Part shown: positions 10,023 to 19,339 of the stretch, piece by piece
Position numbering within the stretch: the stretch's first letter is position 1
Layout of the letters: every line of letters starts with the position of its first letter
Source: JANQJA01 sp040880285
GTDB lineage: Bacteria; Pseudomonadota; Gammaproteobacteria; Pseudomonadales; Azotimanducaceae
Length of the DNA: 45,147 nucleotides
Direction of reading: 5' to 3'
Assembly: GCA_040880285.1 (NCBI GenBank)
Contig: JBBDIT010000013.1
Coordinates: forward strand, 1-45,147
Notes under the pieces: generated by a model
The model's database searches: none
The model's input: the letters and a program-made list of their open reading frames with translations, nothing else
Told to the model about the DNA's origin: nothing
Position numbers and translations under genes: made by a program

Positions 10023-13000
10023 TTATCTTGCCGCGGCGCTTGAAGAATTACTTTGCAATTGATCAAGCTCAGCCGCGACATCGCCTGGCGACCCCGTTCC
10101 TTGTGCCAACAGGTTATAGAAAACCGGGACCACGAACAGCGTCAGGGCGGTCGCCATCAATACGCCAGAGAAGATTACGACACCCAGTGTGGTACGGCTT
10201 TCAGCACCGGCCCCGGTCGCGAGGATTAGTGGTATAGACCCCATCATCGTGGATAGCGCCGTCATGAGGACGGGCCTGAGTCGAATCTCGGCGGCCTGCA
10301 TCAGCGCGTCCATGAATTCCTTGCCCTGGTCTCGCAGCTGGTTTGTGAATTCGACTATGAGGATCCCGTTCTTGGTGGATATGCCAACAAGTATGATGAT
10401 GCCAATATTGCTATAGATATTGAGCGTGTCGCTGGTTAAGTAGAGCCCGAGTAGTGCGCCGAAAGTCGCTAGTGGTACTGTGGTCATGATTACGATCGGA
10501 TGAACAAAACTTTCGAACTGGGCAGCCAGTACAAGAAATACGACAAGTAACGCGAGCGCAAACGCAAAGATCAGCCCGCCCTCTGATTCCCTCAGTTCCC
10601 TTGACTCACCTTTGTAATCTATCTGCGCGGTAGCAGGCAATTCTGATCTGACAGCTTGCTCCAGAAAAGATAGCGCATCACCCAGGGTGTATCTGGGCTC
10701 GAGATTACCAGAGATGGTAATGGCCCTGAGTCGATTGTATCGATTCAAACTTCCGGCATCGGCGACATTGTTGACCCTGGTGAGGTTTGAAAGCGAAATC
10801 AGGCGTCCCGAGTCAGCTCGTACGTAGATATTCGTAAGGTCGTCGGCAGTAGCGCGTTGGTCGGGCGTGGCCTGGACAATGACGTCATACTCTTCGCCGT
10901 TGTCGATATAGGTCGTGATGCGTCGTTCACTCATCATGGTTTGTAAGGTGCGGCCAATCGCCTGAACCGAGACGCCCAGGTCGGCGGCACGAGTCTTGTC
11001 GACTTCGATCAAGAGTTGGGGCTTGGTTTCTTTATAATCGGTTTGGACTCGTGTGATATTCGGGTTCTGGTCTATTTTTGCGAGCAAGATGTCGCGCCAT
11101 TGGGCCAGTTCTTCATAAGTACTCCCCCCTAAAACGAACTGAATCGGCTGGCCGCCACCTCGCCTTTGAAGACCGCTTCGCATAAATGGGAAGGCCTGAA
11201 TGCCGGGGATCTCTTGCCATTTCTTGACCAGCGTATTCATCACCTCCTCTGTTGACAGGTTTCGCTCGCTCCATGGCGCCATGGTTACCAGGCTGACGGC
11301 ACTGTTTACGGATTCAGCGCTCCCCCAGCCTGGCAGGAATACCAGGTATTTGACGACATCCCCGGATTCGACAAAGGGGTCAATGGTGTTCTCAAGTTGT
11401 CGAAGTTGTCCTTGCATGAACTCGAAGCTCGCACCTTCAGGACCCACAATCCGAGTGAAGAACACACCCTGATCTTCCTGTGGCGCAAAGGCAGTGGGCA
11501 CCTCCTGATACAGCCACCAGGTTGAGCCGGTGACAAGACCGACAATGCCAACAACAATTGCCGGTCTCGGGACTATGAACGTTAACGCTTGATGATAGGC
11601 TCTCTGCAGCCAATGGAAGAAGTCATCAACTTTCATGGTCAGCCAGCTCTCGTGGGCATGTGTTGTCAATAACTTTGAGCACATCATCGTGGTTAGCGAT
11701 AGCGCGAGGACACTGGAGAAAATTACCGCTGTACCTATGGTCACCGCGAGTTCGGCGAATATAATTCCGACGACACCGTCCAGGAACGCGATAGGAACGA
11801 AGACCGCAATGAGCACGGCGGTCGTTGCAATCACTGCAAACGCCACCTGCCTGGAACCTCGGAATGCCGCCAGCAGTGGTGGTTCACCTTCTTCTACACG
11901 TCGCTGGATATTCTCAAGCACGACTATGGAGTCATCGACCACCAGGCCGATGGCGAGGACAAGTCCTAGCAGTGTAATGAGGTTGACAGAGTACCCGAAT
12001 GCCGCGAGGCCGATAAAGGATGAAATCAGGCATACGGGAATCGTCACTGCAGGGATAATCATCGCCCGGACCGTACCGAGAAACATATAAATCACCAGGC
12101 TGACCAGTCCCATGGTAATTGCCAGCGTTATGTAGACGGAGTTGATCGCGTTTTCGATAAACACAGAATCATCTGAGCTTGCGACCAGGCTCATACCCTC
12201 TGGCAGCGAGGAGTTGATGGCTGCGGCTTTGAGATTGGTCGCCCTCAGTACTTCGAGGGTATTGGCGGTCGATTGTTTGACGATGCCGAGGCCCACTGTG
12301 GGTGTTGAGTTACCACGGAATTCGTTGCGATAGGTCGTGGGCCCGACCTCGACCCTGGCTACATCGCCCAACCGTACCAGCTGTCCATCCGCGCCTTTTG
12401 CAATGGTGAGGTTGCGAAAGTCACTGGCTGTCTCATAAGCTCTTTTGACTCTGACGGTGAACTCACGCTGCCGGGAATCAATGCGTCCAGCTGGTAGTTC
12501 AATGTTCTGGCTGCGCAGGGCATTTTCGATGTCCAGCACCGTTAATTCCCTGGCGGCAATGGCGACCCGGTCTAACCAGATCCGCATCGAGTATCGACCA
12601 GCGCCACTGGTATTGACGTTGGCGACACCATCGATGACCGTGAACTGGTCTACCAGATATCGCTCCGCATAATCGGTGAGCGCCATGCTGTCCATATTCG
12701 CGCTGGTCAGGGAGAACCATTGAATGGGTCGTGCATCACTGTCAGCTTTGGCGATCTGGGGCGGGTCGACATCTTCTGGTAGGCGTGAAAGGACCCGGGA
12801 CACCCGGTCGCGAATATCATTGGCGGCCTGGTCGATGTCGCGGTCGAGACTGAATTCAACGGAAATGCGAGAGGCGCCATCCAGACTCGAGGAACTGATA
12901 GATTCAACGCCTTCGATCCCGCTGATCTGGTCTTCGATGAGTTGTGTGACACGGGTCTCGACGACCTGCGCCGAGGCACCTGGATAGTTTGTGGAAACAG

Positions 13001-13136
13001 AGACGATGGGTGGACTGGTGTCAGGATATTCTCGTAATGGCAGTTCCCGGAAAGTCAGGATGCCAAACGCGAGTAACAACAGACTGATTACCGTTGCAAA
13101 AACCGGCCGTTTGACAGAGATATCGGAGATCAGCAT
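10023..13136 (-). CDS. RND multidrug efflux permease (AcrB/HAE-1 type)
   Basis: A 1037-residue inner-membrane proton antiporter, the normal length for this family. The N-terminus (ISVKRPVFATVISLLLLAFG) is the first transmembrane helix, followed by the typical PLREYPDTSPPIVSVSTNYPGAS periplasmic start. Proton-relay aspartates are at D401-D402 (GLVVDDSIVVLENI, TM4, equal to AcrB D407/D408), and the partner lysine is in TKNGILIVEF near residue 930 (TM10). Two large periplasmic loops are present. It follows its adaptor gene by 21 bases, so the two are one transcription unit. No TolC-like outer-membrane gene is in the window. Substrate cannot be told from sequence. It ends 24 bases from the convergent exoprotein gene. 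Confidence 0.95.
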   Translation of the reverse strand: MLISDISVKRPVFATVISLLLLAFGILTFRELPLREYPDTSPPIVSVSTNYPGASAQVVETRVTQLIEDQISGIEGVESISSSSLDGASRISVEFSLDRDIDQAANDIRDRVSRVLSRLPEDVDPPQIAKADSDARPIQWFSLTSANMDSMALTDYAERYLVDQFTVIDGVANVNTSGAGRYSMRIWLDRVAIAARELTVLDIENALRSQNIELPAGRIDSRQREFTVRVKRAYETASDFRNLTIAKGADGQLVRLGDVARVEVGPTTYRNEFRGNSTPTVGLGIVKQSTANTLEVLRATNLKAAAINSSLPEGMSLVASSDDSVFIENAINSVYITLAITMGLVSLVIYMFLGTVRAMIIPAVTIPVCLISSFIGLAAFGYSVNLITLLGLVLAIGLVVDDSIVVLENIQRRVEEGEPPLLAAFRGSRQVAFAVIATTAVLIAVFVPIAFLDGVVGIIFAELAVTIGTAVIFSSVLALSLTTMMCSKLLTTHAHESWLTMKVDDFFHWLQRAYHQALTFIVPRPAIVVGIVGLVTGSTWWLYQEVPTAFAPQEDQGVFFTRIVGPEGASFEFMQGQLRQLENTIDPFVESGDVVKYLVFLPGWGSAESVNSAVSLVTMAPWSERNLSTEEVMNTLVKKWQEIPGIQAFPFMRSGLQRRGGGQPIQFVLGGSTYEELAQWRDILLAKIDQNPNITRVQTDYKETKPQLLIEVDKTRAADLGVSVQAIGRTLQTMMSERRITTYIDNGEEYDVIVQATPDQRATADDLTNIYVRADSGRLISLSNLTRVNNVADAGSLNRYNRLRAITISGNLEPRYTLGDALSFLEQAVRSELPATAQIDYKGESRELRESEGGLIFAFALALLVVFLVLAAQFESFVHPIVIMTTVPLATFGALLGLYLTSDTLNIYSNIGIIILVGISTKNGILIVEFTNQLRDQGKEFMDALMQAAEIRLRPVLMTALSTMMGSIPLILATGAGAESRTTLGVVIFSGVLMATALTLFVVPVFYNLLAQGTGSPGDVAAELDQLQSNSSSAAAR

Positions 13137-13157
13137 AAGTGTGTGCCTTGCCTCATT

Positions 13158-14264
13158 CTAGCCACTATTTGAACGCCGTGCCGGTGACTGGTCAGCGTTG
13201 CGGATGGCGACCTTGCTTCCGGGTCGAATCTTGATAATGCCCTGAGTGATGACCTCTTCACCTTCTTCCAGACCAGACAGTATCTCTACGAAGCCGGGCT
13301 GGCGTCTTCCGACTTTTACTTCCTTTTGTACAGCGGCACCACGTTCGTCGATCGTGAACACATATTGGCGATCCTGAATCGGAACAATGGCCTCTTCTGG
13401 AATGACCAGGGCCTGGTCGCGTTGCAATATCAGGTTCACCGTCAGGAGCATTCCAGGTCGCAGTAGGCGCTGGTCATTGTTGATATGCGCACGCACGGTC
13501 ACGGTCCGTGTCACGGGGTCCACGCGAGAGCCTATGCTGTTCACGGTGCCGGTCAGGGGCACATCGGGATAGGCAACACTGTGGGCAATGACTTCTTGTC
13601 CGGGTTTGAGTGATGACAGGTAATTCTCCGGTACGTCAAAGTCCAACTTGATGATGCTGACGTCATCAATCGTGGTGACCGGTGTAGAAGGAGTCATCAG
13701 TGTGCCCGGGCTGACTCGACGGAAACCGAGCACACCGCTAAAGGGCGCACGAATCAGGCGGTCATCCAGACGCGCAATGATGGCTTCAAGACGAGCATTT
13801 GCGGTTTGCATACGAACTCGTTCAACATCGAGCTGGGTTTCAGATGCGAGCCTCTGTGCGATAAGATTCTGGACGCGATTAAATTGGCGAGTCGCTTCTT
13901 CGGCGGTTGCCTTGGCTTCATTCAAAAGGGCGGTTTCTTCCGAATTGGTAAGCTGGACCAGGATATCGCCAGCCTCGGCGTACATACCGTCCTCAAAGTT
14001 TACGCTGCGAACGGTATCGGTGACCTTGGCTGTTATCAGCACCGACTCGTTGCCCAGCGCTGTGCCGATCGATTCGATTTTGTCGACAATGGTTTCGACC
14101 CGTGCAGGTTCCGTAACGACTGTCGTGACACCACCACCCCAACCACCATTATCAGCAGAGTCGTGTTTCTTCATGTAGGTATTTGCAGTCACAGCGATGA
14201 TCGCTGCGATGAGCAAGGTAAAGAAGATAACTATCGGATGTTGCTTAATGAGATTCAAACCCAC
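13158..14264 (-). CDS. RND efflux periplasmic adaptor (membrane fusion protein)
   Basis: About 368 residues: an N-terminal membrane anchor (IVIFFTLLIAAIIAVTANTY), then a lipoyl-like half (VRSVNFEDGMYAEAGDILVQL), an alpha-helical hairpin (about residues 112-155), the second lipoyl half (RLIRAPFSGVLGFRRVSPG) and beta-barrel and membrane-proximal domains. This is the layout of AcrA/MexA/VexE-type adaptors that bridge the permease and an outer-membrane channel. No lipobox cysteine was seen, so it is anchored by the helix. The GTG at 14264 lies right against a GAGGA motif. The in-frame TTG at 14258 has better spacing from it and may be the real start (366 residues). Confidence 0.92.
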   Translation of the reverse strand: MGLNLIKQHPIVIFFTLLIAAIIAVTANTYMKKHDSADNGGWGGGVTTVVTEPARVETIVDKIESIGTALGNESVLITAKVTDTVRSVNFEDGMYAEAGDILVQLTNSEETALLNEAKATAEEATRQFNRVQNLIAQRLASETQLDVERVRMQTANARLEAIIARLDDRLIRAPFSGVLGFRRVSPGTLMTPSTPVTTIDDVSIIKLDFDVPENYLSSLKPGQEVIAHSVAYPDVPLTGTVNSIGSRVDPVTRTVTVRAHINNDQRLLRPGMLLTVNLILQRDQALVIPEEAIVPIQDRQYVFTIDERGAAVQKEVKVGRRQPGFVEILSGLEEGEEVITQGIIKIRPGSKVAIRNADQSPARRSNSG

Positions 14265-14343
14265 TCCTCGATGTCACCACTTGATCCGTGCTGTTGAGGT
14301 CGGGCTTATTGTTATTGTAACGAGCCTAACAGTGGAGCTGAGT

Positions 14344-14349
14344 ATTATA
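14344..14349 (-). promoter_or_regulatory. Candidate -10 box for the efflux operon
   Basis: On the minus strand this reads TATAAT, a perfect sigma-70 -10 hexamer, about 80 bases upstream of the adaptor start in the 156-bp gap after folK. No convincing -35 hexamer was found at 16-18 bases, so an activator may be needed. No regulator gene is adjacent. Confidence 0.4.
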
Positions 14350-14420
14350 GGGACATTTGCGAAAAATACGCCAGAACGGTTCCGAAAACCAAAAATTTAT
14401 TTGCCAGTCGCGAGGCTGGT

Positions 14421-14936
14421 TCAATTGTGCGTACGGTCAGCGGGTCTATTCCAGCCGAATGGGACCGGGGCGAGTTCCCTGGGACCGTCATAGACACGCC
14501 AGAGTTCGGCAAGTGTCATTGATTGGCCTGGCAAAACCAGTTCAGGCGCAATGTCGACGAATGGGCACAGGACAAATGCGTTGATGATGGTCTCGGGCCT
14601 CGGTAGGGTAATGCCAGCCATGCAGCCAGCGAGGTTATCGTAGGTCAAAAGATCTATGTCCAGCGTACGTGGAGAGAACTTGGTGCAATCCACTGGTCGA
14701 CCGTAGTCATACTCAATCTCACGCAGTCGAATGCTTAAGGCTTCAAGATCGAGTGTGGTCGATATGCTGACGACCAGGTTCAAAAATGCATCTCCCTTGA
14801 AACCGACGGCTTCACTTTGATAGACGCGTGAGACAGCATTCAGGTGAAATGCCCGCGCCAGTTCATCGAGTCCGCAGCGAATGTTGGTGTCCGGATTGAT
14901 ATTGCTGCCAAGGCCAAGGTAACAAAGGTGTGTCAT
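14421..14936 (-). CDS. folK: 2-amino-4-hydroxy-6-hydroxymethyldihydropteridine diphosphokinase (HPPK)
   Basis: Cytosolic enzyme that transfers pyrophosphate from ATP to 6-hydroxymethyl-7,8-dihydropterin, the step before dihydropteroate synthase in folate synthesis. The 171-residue length is normal. It shows the N-terminal LGLGSNI pterin-binding motif and the family signature SPRTLDIDLLTYD near residues 90-102, followed by LPRP. Its ATG overlaps the folB stop by 4 bases (ATGA type), so the two are translationally coupled. The downstream neighbour is the separate efflux operon. Confidence 0.93.
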   Translation of the reverse strand: MTHLCYLGLGSNINPDTNIRCGLDELARAFHLNAVSRVYQSEAVGFKGDAFLNLVVSISTTLDLEALSIRLREIEYDYGRPVDCTKFSPRTLDIDLLTYDNLAGCMAGITLPRPETIINAFVLCPFVDIAPELVLPGQSMTLAELWRVYDGPRELAPVPFGWNRPADRTHN

Positions 14937-15286
14937 GTCTTGCTTCGTTCTATCGTCACGCTAACGTTAGTGGCATTTTTGATTGCGCTTGGCTTGCTGA
15001 TCCGAATCCGGATTCTCGCTACCGAAAAATTCTCCAGAATCAGCACCGACAGTTGCTCTGCCAGGGTCTCAATCAGGTTGAACCGACTCGTTTGCACGAA
15101 ATCGGTTACGATACGGGCGAGATCGCCGTAGCCGGGGGTTTGGGTGAGATCGTCTTTTTGTGCCGCGGCCCTCGTATCTGTGTAGAGATCGACGTCAATC
15201 ACGACCGGCTGCGGTGTTGTCTTCTCCCAATCGTGTACACCGATAATGGCATCTATGGTTAAGCCCTCGACCGAGATTTTATCCAT
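14933..15286 (-). CDS. folB: Dihydroneopterin aldolase
   Basis: 117 residues, the family length. It converts 7,8-dihydroneopterin to 6-hydroxymethyl-dihydropterin and glycolaldehyde, making the substrate of the adjacent FolK. Seen: the start motif with IGVHDWE, a central NLIETLAEQLS helix with the pterin-binding glutamate, and the C-terminal ISKPSAIKNA segment with the catalytic lysine. The start overlaps the tsaD stop by 8 bases. In many gammaproteobacteria plsY lies near tsaD and folB; here tsaD, folB and folK are directly fused in one unit. Confidence 0.92.
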   Translation of the reverse strand: MDKISVEGLTIDAIIGVHDWEKTTPQPVVIDVDLYTDTRAAAQKDDLTQTPGYGDLARIVTDFVQTSRFNLIETLAEQLSVLILENFSVARIRIRISKPSAIKNATNVSVTIERSKT

Positions 15287-16337
15287 GGGTAGTACCCTTT
15301 CCGGATATCCCGGAGATCTGTGAGCTGCGCGATAGTTCAGTCATGGGCCACCTTGGCCGCACTGTGATCGGTAGATCTTCGGTATGTCCCGCTTTCAAGC
15401 GTTCGTAGCCGGCATAGGCAATCATGGCGCCGTTGTCAGTACAAAACTTCAGGTCCGGATAGTAAATCCTGCAGCCCAGCTCATTCGTTAGCTCATCGAG
15501 GGTTGACCGCATCACCAGATTTGCACTGACACCACCAGCGATGACCATCTGGTTGAGGCCGGTTTCAATAAAGGCGCGCCGGCACTTTATTCTAATGGTG
15601 TCAGCAACCGCTAACTGAAAGGCGCAGGCAATATCCGCCTTGTCCTGCCCGGTAAGGGGGGACAGGTCCGCTTTGGTGTTCATCGTAAATGTCTTGAGGC
15701 CACTAAAGCTGAAGTCAAAGCCGGGTCGATCTGTCATCGGGCGCGGAAATCTGAACCGGTCAGGGTCACCTGCCTTTGCCAGTGCTGCGATAGCAGGGCC
15801 ACCCGGATATCCGAGTCCCAGCATTTTCGCGACCTTGTCGAACGCTTCTCCTGCGGCATCATCCAGGGATTCCCCCAACAACGTATATTCCCCGAGTCCT
15901 TCGCACGCCATGAGTTGTGTATGGCCACCGGATACCAACAATGCCAGGAACGGATACTGGGGTTTTTCTTCGGACAACATGGGCGCCAGTAGATGGCCTT
16001 CCATGTGATGAATACCAATGGCCGGGATTTGAAAGGCCAGCGCCAATGACTTGGCAATGCTGGCACCAACGAGAAGCGCGCCGACGAGGCCGGGACCGGC
16101 TGTGTATGCAATCGCGTCAAGGTCTGTCGGTTTGGTACGGCTTTGTGTAAGTGCCTGGTCAATCATTGGCAGGGTTTTGCGGATGTGGTCACGGGACGCA
16201 AGTTCAGGGACGACGCCGCCGTATTCGGCGTGCAGTTCGATCTGGCTGTAAAGTAAGTCAACCAGCAGGCCCTGCTCGCTGTCAAAAATTGCGATGCCGG
16301 TTTCATCGCATGAGGTTTCTATACCCAGTATTCGCAC
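15279..16337 (-). CDS. tsaD: tRNA N6-adenosine threonylcarbamoyltransferase
   Basis: 352 residues. Catalytic subunit of the TsaBDE machinery that makes t6A37 in ANN-decoding tRNAs. The ASKHA fold is recognisable: MRILGIETSCDETG at the start, metal-binding H111 and H115 in HHMEGHLLAP (same numbers as E. coli TsaD), LLVSGGHTQL, GGVSANLVMR and CTDNGAMIAYAG. It is first in the tsaD-folB-folK unit and divergent from rpsU, an arrangement common in gammaproteobacteria. The C-terminal 20 residues (Ser/Gly-rich) are poorly conserved and overlap folB. Confidence 0.96.
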   Translation of the reverse strand: MRILGIETSCDETGIAIFDSEQGLLVDLLYSQIELHAEYGGVVPELASRDHIRKTLPMIDQALTQSRTKPTDLDAIAYTAGPGLVGALLVGASIAKSLALAFQIPAIGIHHMEGHLLAPMLSEEKPQYPFLALLVSGGHTQLMACEGLGEYTLLGESLDDAAGEAFDKVAKMLGLGYPGGPAIAALAKAGDPDRFRFPRPMTDRPGFDFSFSGLKTFTMNTKADLSPLTGQDKADIACAFQLAVADTIRIKCRRAFIETGLNQMVIAGGVSANLVMRSTLDELTNELGCRIYYPDLKFCTDNGAMIAYAGYERLKAGHTEDLPITVRPRWPMTELSRSSQISGISGKGTTHG

Positions 16338-16453
16338 CTGTCTTGCCTGCCTGTGTCGGGTTTACGTCGATATCTGTTTTCAGGAGTGACGTATGTTACT
16401 GATTTATCGGGGGAAAATCCTTCTTTTGTTGGATGAAATGATTTTCGTAAGCT

Positions 16454-16482
16454 TTGCATTTATTTCATGATGCGGCTAGAAT
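16454..16482 (+). promoter_or_regulatory. Sigma-70 promoter of the rpsU operon
   Basis: TTGCAT at 16454-16459 and TAGAAT at 16477-16482 are separated by exactly 17 bases, close to the consensus. The expected transcription start is near 16489, leaving a leader of about 30 bases with AGGA before the rpsU ATG. A 7-bp inverted repeat (ATGAAAT 16433-16439, ATTTCAT 16462-16468) overlaps the promoter and could be an operator or chance. Confidence 0.75.
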
Positions 16483-16518
16483 GCACGCCCTTCGAGAGAG
16501 GAGCGAATCAGGACTCAA

Positions 16519-16734
16519 ATGCCCCAGGTAAAAGTGAAAGAAAACGAACCATTTGACGTCGCGCTGCGACGTTTCAAGCGATCCTGTGAAAAGGCAGGCA
16601 TTCTCGCGGAAGTTCGCCGACGGGAATTCTATGAAAAACCGACCGCGGTACGGAAGCGTAAAGCGGCAGCTGCAGTAAAACGGCACGCCAAGAAAGTGCA
16701 ACGTGAATCCCGCCGCATGGAGCGACTCTACTAA
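16519..16734 (+). CDS. rpsU: 30S ribosomal protein S21
   Basis: 71 residues, full length, very basic. It matches the S21 pattern: VKENEPFDVALRRFKRSCEKAG, then EKPT..RKRK and a Lys/Arg/Ala-rich C-terminal helix. It binds the 30S platform near the anti-Shine-Dalgarno end of 16S rRNA and helps initiation. First gene of the macromolecular-synthesis operon that couples translation, replication priming and transcription. A Shine-Dalgarno AGGA lies 6 bases before the ATG. Confidence 0.97.
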   Translation: MPQVKVKENEPFDVALRRFKRSCEKAGILAEVRRREFYEKPTAVRKRKAAAAVKRHAKKVQRESRRMERLY

Positions 16735-16773
16735 CCTGACCGACGGCTATCGGCCACCGGTTACCTTCCTGAA

Positions 16774-17235
16774 ATGACTACATCTGAAATCAAGGCCAGA
16801 GTCGATGCAGCGGTCAAGGACGCCATGCGCGCCCGCGATAAGCAGCGGCTGGGTGCCTTACGCCTGATTGCCGCTGAGTTCAAACGAGTAGAGGTTGACG
16901 AGCGCATCGAACTCGATGATACGCGCGTTCTGTCTATCCTCGATAAAATGACGAAACAGCGTAAAGACTCGCTTTCCCAATACCAGGCTGCTGGCCGCCA
17001 GGACCTCGCGGACCAGGAAGCGTTCGAACTGGACCTGCTCCGCGAATTCATGCCGGAAGCCCTGGACGAAGATGAAATCACTGTCCTGATTGCAGACGCC
17101 GTGGCTGAAACGGGTGCCAGCACCATCAAGGATATGGGTGCGGTCATGGGCGTACTGCGACCCAAAGTCCAGGGCCGTGCCGACATGGGGCAGGTCGGCA
17201 CGCTGGTCAAAGAAAAGCTTACGGGCCAGCCCTGA
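16774..17235 (+). CDS. GatB/YqeY domain-containing protein
   Basis: 153 residues, the standard YqeY length. It starts MTTSEIKARVDAAVKDAMRA, followed by the family's ARDKQRLGALRLIAAEFKR helix. The C-terminal part (TIKDMGAVMGVLRPKVQGRAD) is the tRNA-binding tail domain shared with GatB. The role of free-standing YqeY is not established; tRNA-related amidotransfer has been proposed. It sits 39 bases after rpsU and before dnaG, the usual place in many gammaproteobacteria. The window also carries gatB itself, with the same domain. Confidence 0.93.
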   Translation: MTTSEIKARVDAAVKDAMRARDKQRLGALRLIAAEFKRVEVDERIELDDTRVLSILDKMTKQRKDSLSQYQAAGRQDLADQEAFELDLLREFMPEALDEDEITVLIADAVAETGASTIKDMGAVMGVLRPKVQGRADMGQVGTLVKEKLTGQP

Positions 17236-17365
17236 CCTGGCAGGATGCCGATCTTGCGGCGACTTGTGCCGCAAGTTAATCGTGTCGCATCAGCGCCGCG
17301 TGCTATCAGCTATCCCCTGTTCCCTGACTGCGGTAATCTTAATGCTCGCCCAAATACCAGGTTGA

Positions 17366-19207
17366 TTGCCGACTGTGATCCCGCAGGATTTCATTGATGA
17401 GTTGCTGGCACGTACGGACATCGTTGAGATCGTCCAGCAAAGGGTCACGCTCAAGAAGACAGGGCAAAATTACTCTGGCCTGTGCCCCTTCCACAATGAA
17501 AAGACAGCGTCATTCAGCGTCAGTGCTGACAAGCAGTTCTATTATTGCTTTGGTTGCCAGGCATCAGGGAACGCCCTTAAATTTGTGATGGAACTGGATG
17601 GCCTGGATTTCATCAGCGCGGTAGAGTCCCTTTCGGCCAGGGTGGGCCTCGAAGTACCCCGGACCGGCGAGCAAGCCTCGCCAGAACAAACCGAACACCG
17701 CAAGTCAATCTATGACATGCTGGCACAGTGCTCGGAATTCTATAAAGACCAGTTGCGTCAGCACTCGGGCCGTGAGCGAGCGATCACTTACCTTAAAGAA
17801 AGAGGCTTAACAGGAGAGATTGCACGTGACTTTGGGCTCGGGTTTGCGCCCCCGGGTTGGGATAATCTTTATACGGCGCTGGCCAAGACCAACCATGAGC
17901 GAGATCTTTTGATTGAATCCGGCATGGTGATCGACAACCCGGAAGAAGAAAAGACGTACGATCGATTCCGGGATCGCATCATGTTCCCGATTCGAGATGT
18001 ACGCGGCCGTACCATCGCATTTGGCGGCAGGATCATTGGCGAGGGCAAGCCCAAATACCTGAACTCTCCGGAGACACCGGTCTTTCATAAGGGGCGGGAG
18101 CTGTACGGTCTGTTTGAGGCTCGAAAGCGCAATCGCAAGCTTGAGCGGCTGATGATCGTGGAAGGCTATATGGACGTGGTTGCGCTCGCCCAGCACGATA
18201 TCAATTACTGTGTAGCGACCCTGGGTACGGCGACCAGTGATGAGCACATCGAGCGGATGTTCCGGATGGTGTCCAGACTGGTGTTCTGCTTCGATGGCGA
18301 TATGGCCGGCACCAATGCGGCATGGAAGGCGTTACAAGTGGCATTGCCCTACATGCGCGATGGCCGGAGCGCCAGGTTCCTGTTTCTGCCGGATGGCGAG
18401 GACCCGGATTCGCTGGTCAGGAAAGAAGGCAAGGACAAGCTGGAATTGCTGATCGAACGCGCACCGCACCTGCCGGATGTGTTCTTCGAAAAGTTGGCTG
18501 ACGGCATCGAGGTCGAGTCACTGGATGGCAAGGCTCACCTGGCACAATTAGCCATGCCGTTGATCACCACCATACCGGCAGGCGTGTTCAAGCAACTGAT
18601 GATTGAGCGGCTGTCTGATATCACCGGGCTTGGCAGCGAGAAGCTCCTGACTGCCTATGGGCATACCCAGGCGCGACCCCGACGGCAGTTTGAAGAAATG
18701 CCATCCCCTCCGCCTGAGGACCTCACAAGGGCCGGTGGGGCACCCCGGGACTCCCCGATCACTTCCCAGCGCCAGACCAGTTCGGAACTGGTGGCGGGAG
18801 CGGTATCGATGCTATTGCGTGCGCCTGAGCTGGCAGTACAGTTTGATGCGGATGTCTATGAGCAACTGGCAGGGGCAGAGGAGTTCGACCTGATGTTGCG
18901 CCTGATACGCACCATTTCGGCGCAGGACGTGACGTCTCCCAGTGTATTGCTGGCCGCCTTCCACGACACGCCGGATTTTGAACGATTGAGGCGGCTGGCG
19001 GAACAGGAACCACTCCTCGACGTCGTCGATTTACCGGCTGAATATACCGGTATCATCAATAATTTGATCCAGAGACTGGAATCCAAATCAAAACAAGAGC
19101 TTAGAAAATCACTGCTGGCAAAACCCTTTGCGGAACTTTCCGCCGCCGAAAAGGACTTATTGAGGGACCTCACCGGCGGAAGCCCCAGAACACGCCGTCA
19201 GGTCTGA
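17366..19207 (+). CDS. dnaG: DNA primase
   Basis: 613 residues. Synthesises RNA primers for replication together with the DnaB helicase. Seen in order: CHC2 zinc ribbon (C40, H43, C61, C64, in GLCPFHNEKT...YYCFGC), the RNA polymerase core with LNSPETPVFHKGRELYGL, the Toprim motifs MIVEGYMDV and FCFDGD, and a C-terminal helicase-interaction region (about 430-613) after a Pro-rich linker. The TTG start at 17366 is chosen because PTVIPQDFIDELLARTDIV then aligns with the E. coli N-terminus without gap; the GTG at 17375 would remove three residues. A 130-base untranslated stretch separates it from yqeY. Confidence 0.95.
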   Translation: MPTVIPQDFIDELLARTDIVEIVQQRVTLKKTGQNYSGLCPFHNEKTASFSVSADKQFYYCFGCQASGNALKFVMELDGLDFISAVESLSARVGLEVPRTGEQASPEQTEHRKSIYDMLAQCSEFYKDQLRQHSGRERAITYLKERGLTGEIARDFGLGFAPPGWDNLYTALAKTNHERDLLIESGMVIDNPEEEKTYDRFRDRIMFPIRDVRGRTIAFGGRIIGEGKPKYLNSPETPVFHKGRELYGLFEARKRNRKLERLMIVEGYMDVVALAQHDINYCVATLGTATSDEHIERMFRMVSRLVFCFDGDMAGTNAAWKALQVALPYMRDGRSARFLFLPDGEDPDSLVRKEGKDKLELLIERAPHLPDVFFEKLADGIEVESLDGKAHLAQLAMPLITTIPAGVFKQLMIERLSDITGLGSEKLLTAYGHTQARPRRQFEEMPSPPPEDLTRAGGAPRDSPITSQRQTSSELVAGAVSMLLRAPELAVQFDADVYEQLAGAEEFDLMLRLIRTISAQDVTSPSVLLAAFHDTPDFERLRRLAEQEPLLDVVDLPAEYTGIINNLIQRLESKSKQELRKSLLAKPFAELSAAEKDLLRDLTGGSPRTRRQV

Positions 19208-19290
19208 CTTCTCCAGAATTTCTACAGAATCCGGCCCATTTATTCGACGTAAATCAGTAACTTGGAGTGGAACGAAACAGGTCCACTCGC

Positions 19291-19296
19291 TATAAT
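19291..19296 (+). promoter_or_regulatory. Candidate -10 box upstream of rpoD
   Basis: A perfect TATAAT lies 44 bases before the rpoD ATG in the 132-bp dnaG-rpoD gap. The hexamer 17 bases upstream, TGGAAC at 19268-19273, is a weak -35. It may give rpoD a promoter independent of the rpsU promoter, as is known for E. coli rpoD, but the sequence does not show a clear heat-shock promoter. Confidence 0.45.
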
Positions 19297-19339
19297 GGCC
19301 GGCTCGGCAATCTCACATGTAATACTCCAAAGGACCCCT

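Noticed and set aside
10023..14264. Tripartite pump including an outer-membrane channel
   Set aside because: No TolC/OprM-like gene is present in the window; the channel must be encoded elsewhere.
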